From: Caulobacter radicis
Lineage (GTDB): Bacteria > Pseudomonadota > Alphaproteobacteria > Caulobacterales > Caulobacteraceae
Reading direction: 5' to 3'
NCBI RefSeq assembly: GCF_003094615.1
Contig: NZ_QDKO01000045.1
Span: 1 to 41,557, forward strand
Length of the DNA: 41,557 nucleotides
Below the pieces are notes generated by a model. The model was given only the letters and a program-made list of their open reading frames with translations, searched no databases and was not told the DNA's origin. Of the stretch, positions 34,207 through 41,557 are shown one piece after another. Both the position numbers and the translations under genes were made by a program. Numbering within the stretch: position 1 is the stretch's first letter; every line of letters begins with the position of its first letter.

Positions 34207-34641
34207 ATGAGCGGCTTCCGGTACGGCTTCCATCACGGCGGAATCAGCGTCCCCGACCTCGACGCGGCGGTGGAATGGTACGGGCGGGTGCTGGGCTTTT
34301 CCCTGGAGCGCCGGTTCGAGATCCCGACCATTCCCGCGCAGGTGGCGATGATCGCCAATGGCGACCTGCGGATCGAGCTGTTCGAGGTTCCCGGCGCCGC
34401 GCCGCTGCCGGACGAGCGCCGGATCCCGGATCGCGACGTCCACACCCATGGCGTCAAGCACGTGGCCTTCGTCGCGCCGGACGTGCCCGCGCTGGTCGAG
34501 GAACTGAAGAGCAGGGGCGCCGACATCGTCTGGCTGAAGGTCATGCCGCACGGCACGGCCTGCTTCATCCGCGACCTGGCCGGAAACCTGATCGAGTTCG
34601 TGCAGGGACCAGTCCCGGCCGGCGAGGCGGGAAGCCTGTAG
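34207..34641 (+). CDS. VOC family protein (glyoxalase/dioxygenase fold)
   Basis: The protein has 144 residues from ATG 34207. The frame stays open upstream to 33958, but that part has no family resemblance and would run through the control region. FHHGGISVPDLDAAVEWY (H9/H10), RIELFEV (E57/E60), VKHVAFVAPD (H85) and LAGNLIEFV (E130) give the His-Glu-His-Glu metal set of the vicinal oxygen chelate fold in a single-chain dimer-forming layout. The substrate cannot be assigned; lactoylglutathione lyase, methylmalonyl-CoA epimerase and small dioxygenases share this pattern. Confidence 0.85.
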   Translation: MSGFRYGFHHGGISVPDLDAAVEWYGRVLGFSLERRFEIPTIPAQVAMIANGDLRIELFEVPGAAPLPDERRIPDRDVHTHGVKHVAFVAPDVPALVEELKSRGADIVWLKVMPHGTACFIRDLAGNLIEFVQGPVPAGEAGSL

Positions 34642-34697
34642 GACGCGTCACGCGTCGCCTTAAGCGTTTGGATCTCGCCGCATTTTTGGAGTGTGGT

Positions 34698-34725
34698 GGG
34701 GACCCAGACTTCCATCTGGGTCCCC
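34698..34725 (-). terminator. Hairpin directly after tRNA-Thr
   Basis: GGGGACCCAGA (34698-34708) and TCTGGGTCCCC (34715-34725) form a perfect 11-bp stem with a 6-nt loop. It begins 1 nt after the encoded CCA end of tRNA-Thr. No T-run follows on the minus strand. It may be a terminator or a 3'-trailer structure for processing. Confidence 0.45.
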
Positions 34726-34726
34726 G

Positions 34727-34801
<75 letters not shown>

Positions 34802-34891
34802 GGCGAGGAGGGGCGTATAGCCAACGATTTCCGGGATTGCAAAGCCCAAATCGTATAGACCGAGGTCCGCACGCAATTCACCTGTGGACAC

Positions 34892-35047
34892 ATGAGCCGG
34901 TCACCGACGTCAAACCCCAGTCAGGACAAGGAAAAAGCCGATCGCGAGGCGCGGCTGGCCCAGGCCCTGCGAACCAACCTTCGCCGTCGAAAGGCGCCCG
35001 CCAGCGCCGCGGCCAAGCCTGAATCGTCCCCGCAAGGCGACGAATAG
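34892..35047 (+). CDS. Small conserved-looking Arg/Lys-rich protein upstream of murA
   Basis: The protein has 51 residues (MSRSPTSNPSQ start, PQGDE end). The core EKADREARLAQALRTNLRRRK is a charged amphipathic helix with a basic end. I recall very similar short proteins (ADREARLAxALRxNLRRRK) in many alphaproteobacteria, often near murA, but could not check this. There is no signal peptide or membrane span. The basic patch could bind nucleic acid or another protein. murA starts 106 nt downstream on the same strand, so co-transcription is possible. Confidence 0.7.
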   Translation: MSRSPTSNPSQDKEKADREARLAQALRTNLRRRKAPASAAAKPESSPQGDE

Positions 35048-35153
35048 GGGAATCGGCGCGGCCTCTTGCATGACCTCTTGCAAGCGTTAGAACCGCGACC
35101 TCACATGTGACCCGCGCGAAGGACGTCTTTTTCGCGCGTTCGAGGGATTTTCA

Positions 35154-36443
<1,290 letters not shown>

Positions 36444-36446
36444 GCC

Positions 36447-36887
36447 ATGACCGCAGCCCCCCTTCGCCTGCTGGCCCAGGAGCCCGCCGATCTCGAGGTG
36501 GTCTCGGCCGCCCTGCAGGACGCCGTGGCCAAGATCGGCGACATCCGCTGGGACGCCGGGGCCCGCACCCTGACGCTCGCCTGCAACCGCTTCCGCTGGG
36601 AAGCGGGCGGCAAGCGGGGCAAGGGCGGCGAGCGCGTGCGCTCGGCCCTGCAACTGGGCGACGTCACCGGCGTCCAGGCCCGCAACCTGCGCCGCGACGC
36701 CAAGCAGGCGGTCGTCGAACTGCTGTCGGTGGCGTTCGAGCCGGGGCAGGAGGCCCCGGGCGGCACGATCCTGCTGACCTTCGCCGGCGGCGGCGACCTG
36801 AAGGTGGCCGTCGACTGCATCGAGGTGGTGCTGGCCGACGTGTCCGACCCCTGGACGACCCCGCGCAAGCCGGGTCACGAGGGCTAA
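36447..36887 (+). CDS. DUF2948 family protein
   Basis: The protein has 146 residues. LRLLAQEPADLEVVSAALQDAV, IRWDAGARTLTLACNRFRWE (key part: RTLTLACNRFRWE) and GGDLKVAVDCIEVVLADVSDPW (part: LKVAVDCIEVVLADV) match the DUF2948 family, which I know as an alphaproteobacterial family often encoded directly after murA. Gap to murA is 3 nt, so it is almost certainly co-transcribed. No signal peptide or membrane span, so it is cytoplasmic. No biochemical role can be stated. Confidence 0.88.
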   Translation: MTAAPLRLLAQEPADLEVVSAALQDAVAKIGDIRWDAGARTLTLACNRFRWEAGGKRGKGGERVRSALQLGDVTGVQARNLRRDAKQAVVELLSVAFEPGQEAPGGTILLTFAGGGDLKVAVDCIEVVLADVSDPWTTPRKPGHEG

Positions 36888-36898
36888 GCTCTTTAGCC

Positions 36899-37036
36899 TC
36901 CCGTCATTCCCGCCCTTGTGGCGGGAACCCCTCTGTCAGCCGCAAGTGAGCGTGCGGCGGCGTGCTCGGCACGCCGCTTGCGTCGCCCGTGCGAGCGGAA
37001 CCAGAGGTTCCTGCCACAAGGGCGGGAATGACGGGA
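36899..37036. repeat. 138-nt nested palindrome (long inverted repeat with inner hairpin)
   Basis: Outer arms 36899-36935 and 37002-37036 match except for one substitution and a 2-nt length difference; both carry GTCATTCCCGCCCTTGTGGC in the same sense relative to the ends. Inside is a second perfect stem, GCGGCGTGC (36957-36965) with GCACGCCGC (36969-36977), around TCG. Flanking CGCAAG/CTTGCG also pair. The element lies between DUF2948 and the next gene. It may be a dispersed palindromic element, a terminator or a structured RNA. Confidence 0.8.
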
Positions 37037-37140
37037 CGGGGGTGTTGACCGTTAACCAACCAACCTTCTGATTTCCAAACATTTCAAATCGCATCGAGCC
37101 TGATACAACTCGCCGAAGTTGAATCGAACGCGAGTGCGTG

Positions 37141-38256
37141 ATGACCAGGATCGGGTCGCAAGGCTACGCCGCCGCCTATGCCTATACGGGCGCGACGAAC
37201 AGCCAGACGGGGACCGCCGCCCAGCAGCAGGCCAAGGCCGCCGAGGCCGCCAGGACAGGCGCGTCCAGCGTCAGCGTCACCCTGTCGGCCGAAGCCCAGG
37301 CGGCGCTGGCGGGCAAGGCCGACGGCCGTGACCTGGCCACGGTGGTCTCCGACGCCCGCAAGGGCCTCGACGCCCTGCTGTCGGCCGCCAAGGCGACCAG
37401 CGCCCTGAAGGACGGCAAGGCGACGATCGACGTCTCGGGCCTGGATCGCCGGGCCCTTTACGCCATCGCCTCCAACCAGGGCGGAAAGTTCCCGATCGAG
37501 GAGCAGGTGGTCGCCAGCCTGCAATTGCAGTCAGGGCAGAACGCCGCCCTGGCCGGACCCGCGGCCGACGCCCGGGTCACCGGCGACTATGCCGGCCTCT
37601 ACAAGGCCGCCCTGACCCGCCACGAGGGCGCGGGAACCGAGGAGAAGGCCACGCTGAAGTGGCAGAACGAGAAGGCCGCCCTGGTCGAGGGCCTGCGCCA
37701 GTCCACCGCCAAGCCCGGAACCGCGCCCACCGGCATCGCCGACGATCCGGTCGCCGCCTACGTCAAGGCCAATGGCGGCGTCGTCTCCAACCCCCGCTCG
37801 CGCGACATCGCCGACGTGGTCGCCGACGTCCGCGTGGCGCTGGACCGCCAGTATTCGCTGGCGACGGGCGAGGGGATGGCCACGGGCCCCGACGCCGGCA
37901 AGATCGATTTTGCCCGCTTCGACGACCGTTCGCTGTCGGCCATCGCGCTGAACAAGGGCGGCCAGTTCTCCGAGCATGAGGCCAAGGAAGCCGCCGGCGA
38001 GATCCGCAGCCGCAACCGCGAGGGCGTGTCGTCCTACTGGAAGGCGGCCCAGCAGTCGGGCGACGGCTCGGCCTTCGGGCGGACGCTGGTCTCGCAGTAC
38101 GTCTCGATGAGCAGCGAGGAGCGCGAGGCGGTCGGCTGGACCCCGGCGCTGTACGAGAAGATGGTCGCGACGCAGAACCTGTCGGCGAAACTTTCGTCGA
38201 TGTTCGGCCCCGACGGGTCGATCAAGACCGGCATGAGCTTGCTCGACTATCTGTAG
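37141..38256 (+). CDS. Protein of unknown function with an internal duplication
   Basis: The protein has 371 residues from ATG 37141; a GTG just before it is an alternative. Two copies of a unit of about 125 residues are visible. Copy A (about 63-185) starts RDLATVVSDARKGLD and contains LDRRALYAIASNQGGKF. Copy B (about 221-345) starts RDIADVVADVRVALD and contains FDDRSLSAIALNKGGQF. The N-terminal 55 residues (GYAAAYAYTGATN, SSVSVTLSAEAQAAL) are low in complexity. There is no signal peptide or membrane span. I do not recognise the family. The upstream gap contains a GTTAACC sequence, resembling a CtrA half-site, but no full site. Confidence 0.8.
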   Translation: MTRIGSQGYAAAYAYTGATNSQTGTAAQQQAKAAEAARTGASSVSVTLSAEAQAALAGKADGRDLATVVSDARKGLDALLSAAKATSALKDGKATIDVSGLDRRALYAIASNQGGKFPIEEQVVASLQLQSGQNAALAGPAADARVTGDYAGLYKAALTRHEGAGTEEKATLKWQNEKAALVEGLRQSTAKPGTAPTGIADDPVAAYVKANGGVVSNPRSRDIADVVADVRVALDRQYSLATGEGMATGPDAGKIDFARFDDRSLSAIALNKGGQFSEHEAKEAAGEIRSRNREGVSSYWKAAQQSGDGSAFGRTLVSQYVSMSSEEREAVGWTPALYEKMVATQNLSAKLSSMFGPDGSIKTGMSLLDYL

Positions 38257-38306
38257 CCGTCCGTATCTGGAATAAGGGGGCAAAGTTCCGCTTCCACGGA
38301 TTGCCC

Positions 38307-40217
38307 ATGTCCCTGATCTCGAACACCCCGCGCGCCGTCCTGATGGCCGCGCTGCTCGGCGCCGCCGCCGTTCCTGCCCTCGCCCAGGCCGCGCCGGCCA
38401 AGCCGATGGTCGCGCCGCTGTCGACGGCCTCTGACGCGAGCGACATCCACTCCTACGCCAAGCCGAAGATCGCCCGCGTCACCCATGTCGACCTCGACCT
38501 GACCGCCGACTTCACGGGCAAGAAGATGGTCGGCACGGCCGCCCTCGACCTCAAGCTCGCGCCGGGGGCCAAGGACGTGGTGCTCGACAGCAAGGGCCTG
38601 GTGATCAAGTCGATCACCAACGCCAAGGGGCAGCCGCTGAAGTGGACCCTGGGGGCGGCCGACCCGCACCTGGGCGCGCCGCTGACCGTGACCCTGAACG
38701 GCGCCAAGCGCATCGTCATCGCCTATGAAAGCGCCCCGGACGGCGCGGCTCTGCAATGGCTGTCGCCCTCGCAGACGGCGGGCAAGCAAAAGCCCTACCT
38801 GTTCAGCCAGGGCGAGGCGATCCTCAACCGCACCTGGATCCCCACCCAGGACAGCCCGGGCGTCCGCCAGACCTGGACCGCCCGCATCGTCGCGCCCGAG
38901 GGCCTGAAGGCGGTGATGAGCGCCGAGCAGCTGACCCCCGACGGCGAACCCGTCGCCGGCGGCCGCGCCTACCGCTTCAGGATGGACAAGCCGGTCGCGC
39001 CCTATCTGATCGCCATCGCCATCGGCGACCTGACGTTCCAGCCGCTGGGCCAGCGCACCGGCGTCTACACCGAGCCGTCGGTGATGAAGGCCACCGCCTG
39101 GGAACTGGCCGACGTCGAGAAGATGGTCGAGGCCGCCGAGAAGCTCTACGGGCCTTATCGCTGGGGCCGCTACGACCTCCTGGTCCTGCCGCCGTCGTTC
39201 CCGTTCGGCGGCATGGAGAACCCGCGCCTGACCTTCGCCACGCCGACCATCATCGCCGGCGACCGCTCGCTGGTCAGCCTGGTGGCGCACGAGCTGGCGC
39301 ACTCGTGGTCGGGCAACCTGGTGACCAACGCCACCTGGGCCGACTTCTGGCTCAACGAGGGCTTCACGGTCTATTTCGAGAACCGGATCATGGAGAGCCT
39401 GTACGGCAAGGACACGGCCGCCATGCTGGCCGACCTGGGCTGGACCGACCTGCACCGGGCGATCGAGGAGGCCGGCGGCCCGACCGGTCCCGACACCCGC
39501 CTGCACATCGACCTGACCGGCCGCGATCCCGACGACGGCATGACCGACATCCCCTACGAGAAGGGCGCGGCCTTCCTGCGCACCATCGAGAAGGAGGTCG
39601 GCCGCGAGCGCTGGGACGCCTATCTGCGCGGCTATTTCGACCGCCACGCCTTCCAGCCGCAGACCGCCGAGGGCTTCATCGCCGACCTGCGCACGCACCT
39701 GTTCAAGGGCGACAAGGCCTTGGAGGCGAAGATCGACGTCCAGCGCTGGGTCTACCAGCCGGGCCTGCCGGAGAACGCTGTCCACGTGCAGTCCAAGGCC
39801 TTCGAGACCGTCGACGCCCAGGCCAAGGCCTTCGCGGCCGGCGGGGCCGCGCCGCTCGAGGCCTGGAAGGCCTGGAGCACGTCCGAGCGGGTGCGCTTCG
39901 TCGGCAGCCTGCCGCGGCAGCTGTCGGCCGAACGCCTGGCCGCCGTCGACGCGGCCTTTGGCCTTTCGGCCCAGGGCAACAGCGAGATCCGCTTCGCCTG
40001 GCTGCAACTGGCCGTGGCCAACCGCTACGAGCCGGCCGTGCCGTCGCTGGAGCAGTTCCTGACCGGCCAGGGCCGCCGCAAGTTCGTCGCCCCGCTGTTC
40101 GTGTCGCTGTGGGGCCAGGGCGACTGGGGCCAGTCGATCGCCAGGCGCATCTACGCGCAGAGCCGGCCGCTCTATCACGCGGTGACCCGCGAGACGGTCG
40201 ACAAGACGGTGAAGTAG
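38307..40217 (+). CDS. M1-family metallopeptidase (aminopeptidase, LTA4-hydrolase-like)
   Basis: The protein has 636 residues from ATG 38307; a TTG two codons earlier is less likely. The signal peptide ends near VPALAQAAPA, so the enzyme is probably periplasmic. GGMENPR (G301-N305) is the exopeptidase motif, and HELAHSW (H328, E329, H332) with E351 in LNEGFTVYFE gives the HEXXH-X18-E zinc site of the M1 family. The length, the C-terminal helical domain and the wording RVTHVDLDLTADF at the start resemble the leukotriene A4 hydrolase/aminopeptidase branch. The probable activity is removal of N-terminal residues from peptides. It is monocistronic as far as visible. Confidence 0.93.
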   Translation: MSLISNTPRAVLMAALLGAAAVPALAQAAPAKPMVAPLSTASDASDIHSYAKPKIARVTHVDLDLTADFTGKKMVGTAALDLKLAPGAKDVVLDSKGLVIKSITNAKGQPLKWTLGAADPHLGAPLTVTLNGAKRIVIAYESAPDGAALQWLSPSQTAGKQKPYLFSQGEAILNRTWIPTQDSPGVRQTWTARIVAPEGLKAVMSAEQLTPDGEPVAGGRAYRFRMDKPVAPYLIAIAIGDLTFQPLGQRTGVYTEPSVMKATAWELADVEKMVEAAEKLYGPYRWGRYDLLVLPPSFPFGGMENPRLTFATPTIIAGDRSLVSLVAHELAHSWSGNLVTNATWADFWLNEGFTVYFENRIMESLYGKDTAAMLADLGWTDLHRAIEEAGGPTGPDTRLHIDLTGRDPDDGMTDIPYEKGAAFLRTIEKEVGRERWDAYLRGYFDRHAFQPQTAEGFIADLRTHLFKGDKALEAKIDVQRWVYQPGLPENAVHVQSKAFETVDAQAKAFAAGGAAPLEAWKAWSTSERVRFVGSLPRQLSAERLAAVDAAFGLSAQGNSEIRFAWLQLAVANRYEPAVPSLEQFLTGQGRRKFVAPLFVSLWGQGDWGQSIARRIYAQSRPLYHAVTRETVDKTVK

Positions 40218-40368
40218 GGGGCAGCGGCCTCTCCCGTTTTTCGCCTTCCTGGGTGCCTCCTGCCGCGACTCGGACTCTTGCAGATGCTGCGGGTTTGAGT
40301 TGCGGCGGTTTAGGGTTTCACCATAGGAGATATGAACGGGAGCGCGTTAGGAACGGCAAGTGTCGGTT

Positions 40369-40596
40369 TCAGCTTAAACCAAACATAGATTTTAACCGCC
40401 ACACGGCGTCTTCCGTAGCCACGCGCGCTAGAATTTCCACCCGCTCCGGCTGACATGAGCGTTGTACCGTGTAGAGGAAGTAGCCGCTGATATCGGATAC
40501 CTCAGCACCAGCCATCTCTAGGCGCTTATCGGTCAAGGGCGAGAGGCACAGGGTGGTCTCATTGTCCAAGTCTGCGCTCAGGTAGTAGTCTGCCAT
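40369..40596 (-). CDS. Small hypothetical protein of the less GC-rich divergent pair
   Basis: The protein has 75 residues from ATG 40596, preferred because AAGG lies 8 nt upstream; a GTG two codons earlier is possible. The sequence (ADYYLSADLDNETTLCLSPL, then ISGYFLYTVQRS and VATEDAVWRLKSMFGLS) has no signal peptide, membrane span or motif I know. Its base composition is less GC-rich than the neighbours. It is divergent from the 243-residue gene, with starts only 26 nt apart. It may be real or, less likely, a chance frame. Confidence 0.55.
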   Translation of the reverse strand: MADYYLSADLDNETTLCLSPLTDKRLEMAGAEVSDISGYFLYTVQRSCQPERVEILARVATEDAVWRLKSMFGLS

Positions 40597-40622
40597 TTTC
40601 ACAACCTTAGCAGGGCAGATTC

Positions 40623-41354
40623 GTGGAACAGTTCACTCACACGCTGCGCCCAAATCCCCAGATGTCGGCCGCCCGTTTAGCCGACTACATGGCAGCCTCG
40701 GAACAGGCGAGGCGCAGCATCGTGCAGAGTTGCAAGTACCGGCCCACTGTCCGCGTGATTCAGCACGTTGAGGCCAGGGCGGCAGTGACTTCAGCGCTTC
40801 TCTCTGGCTCGGTGGACGTCAGCGCATTGAAAGAACGAGCTAATTTTATCCGTAGCAAGATAGCCGATAGTCAATTCGAGAGCGATTTAAACGAGCACAA
40901 TGCCGACTACGTCTCCCGGTTTGCCGACGTCGTGCCGGTGCTCGATATGCCCAAGGCGGACATATCTGCCGGGAAGAGTTTTCCCGATCACAGTATCAAC
41001 GGCGTTCGGGTAACCTTTCAACCCGACGCCATGCTGCAGCGGATTACCAAGACCAACAAAGTCAGGACCGGTGCCGTCATGCTTCGTTATGCGAAGGGCA
41101 AGGCGCTGAATGCCAAGGTTGCCTCCTATCAGTCGGCCTTTATATTCGGACGTATGACGGAGCTGGCGGATCTTGAAATTGCTGAGCCTGAAAAGAAGCT
41201 CTGCGCGATCCTAGACGCCCAAAGCGGTGTCGTTCACGAAGCTCCAGGCAATGCTAACTATCTCTACAAAGAGATGGATGCTGCCTGCCTCGCCATTGCC
41301 GAGCGGTGGGAGGCTATCAAACCACCTGTTGGCGCTGTCGTTAAGGGAACCTAG
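40623..41354 (+). CDS. Hypothetical protein, 243 residues, less GC-rich
   Basis: The GTG start at 40623 has a weak AGGG upstream; ATG 40662 would remove 13 residues and lacks an RBS. The N-terminal half is helical and charged (AARLADYMAASEQARRSI, ALKERANFIRSKIA). The C-terminal half has alternating strand-like and helical segments (INGVRVTFQPDAML, RTGAVMLRYAKGKALN, SYQSAFIFGRMTEL). No signal peptide or membrane span. The strand pattern with PDA and a later Lys is loosely like nuclease folds, but a full catalytic set could not be seen. Composition unlike flanking genes suggests recent arrival. Function unknown. Confidence 0.8.
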   Translation: MEQFTHTLRPNPQMSAARLADYMAASEQARRSIVQSCKYRPTVRVIQHVEARAAVTSALLSGSVDVSALKERANFIRSKIADSQFESDLNEHNADYVSRFADVVPVLDMPKADISAGKSFPDHSINGVRVTFQPDAMLQRITKTNKVRTGAVMLRYAKGKALNAKVASYQSAFIFGRMTELADLEIAEPEKKLCAILDAQSGVVHEAPGNANYLYKEMDAACLAIAERWEAIKPPVGAVVKGT

Positions 41355-41381
41355 CGCCTCCAGGGCCGAAAAGCCGCCAAA

Positions 41382-41415
41382 AGAAAGGGCGGGACCTTGC
41401 GGTCCCGCCCTTTCT
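41382..41415 (-). terminator. Strong bidirectional terminator between convergent genes
   Basis: AGAAAGGGCGGGACC and GGTCCCGCCCTTTCT form a perfect 15-bp stem around TTGC. It lies 27 nt after the hypothetical gene on one side and 21 nt after the transporter gene on the other. On the minus strand TTTTGG follows the stem; on the plus strand GTTTC follows. It most likely ends both transcripts. Confidence 0.85.
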
Positions 41416-41436
41416 GTTTCGATCCCGGATCGTGGA

Positions 41437-41557
41437 TCAGGCCGAGGCCTTGGCCAGTTCCGGATCCACCTCGTCCAGCTCGCCCTCCCACTTGGCGACG
41501 ACGGCGGCGGCGACGGAGTTGCCGACGACGTTGGTGGCCGAGCGGCCCATGTCGAGC
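41437..41557 (-). CDS. Dicarboxylate/amino acid:cation symporter, C-terminal end (partial)
   Basis: The gene runs off the right edge; 39 residues and the TGA stop are visible on the minus strand. DMGRSATNVVGNSVAAAVVAKWEGELD (key parts: MGRSATNVVGNS, AVVAKWEG) is the end of the DAACS family (DctA/GltP), where the conserved Asn/Asp-Met-Gly-Arg region is part of the substrate and sodium/proton site. These inner-membrane transporters import C4-dicarboxylates, glutamate or aspartate. Whether it is DctA or GltP cannot be decided from this end. Confidence 0.85.
   Translation of the reverse strand, partial: LDMGRSATNVVGNSVAAAVVAKWEGELDEVDPELAKASA

Noticed and set aside
40623..41354. Assignment of the 243-residue protein to PD-(D/E)XK nucleases
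   Set aside because: A PDA segment and later Lys are present but the acidic (D/E)XK pair is not visible; the claim would be a guess.

Overview
The window is GC-rich, tightly packed alphaproteobacterial chromosome, most likely Caulobacteraceae (Caulobacter or a close relative). The evidence is two TonB-dependent receptors (one of the Xanthomonas/Caulobacter type), a murA-DUF2948 pair preceded by a small Arg/Lys-rich protein gene, and the general codon and GC character. No CRISPR array, insertion sequence or integrase was seen.

Region 1 (1-13402, + strand) is an exopolysaccharide or capsule locus. It starts with the tail of a UDP-glucose 6-dehydrogenase. Then come a split Alg14/Alg13-type glycosyltransferase, a GT4 enzyme, a hexapeptide acyltransferase, a pyruvyltransferase, three GT2 enzymes, a Wzx-type flippase, a Wzy/ligase-type polymerase, an acyltransferase-3 membrane protein and a Tat-exported beta-helix protein. 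Most junctions overlap by 4 nt, so it reads as one operon that builds a decorated (acylated, pyruvylated) repeat unit, flips it, polymerises it and perhaps trims it outside the cell.

Region 2 (13439-24429 and on to 26145) holds tRNA-Cys, a minus-strand set (PI-PLC-like phosphodiesterase, TonB receptor, MFS transporter), a divergent large TonB receptor, a TetR regulator with an operator-like palindrome followed by an NAD-dependent epimerase, and a minus-strand DUF1800-DUF1501 pair.

Region 3 (26220-33911, - strand) is a compact type IV secretion operon in the order virB1-virB2-virB3-virB4-virB6-virB9-virB10-virB11. virB5, virB7, virB8 and virD4 are not in it. This is the most unusual system in the window.

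Region 4 (33912-41557) has a VOC-fold protein, tRNA-Thr, the small protein-murA-DUF2948 block, a 138-nt nested palindrome, a protein with an internal duplication, an M1 metallopeptidase, a less GC-rich divergent pair of unknown genes, and the 3' end of a dicarboxylate/amino acid:cation symporter with a strong terminator.
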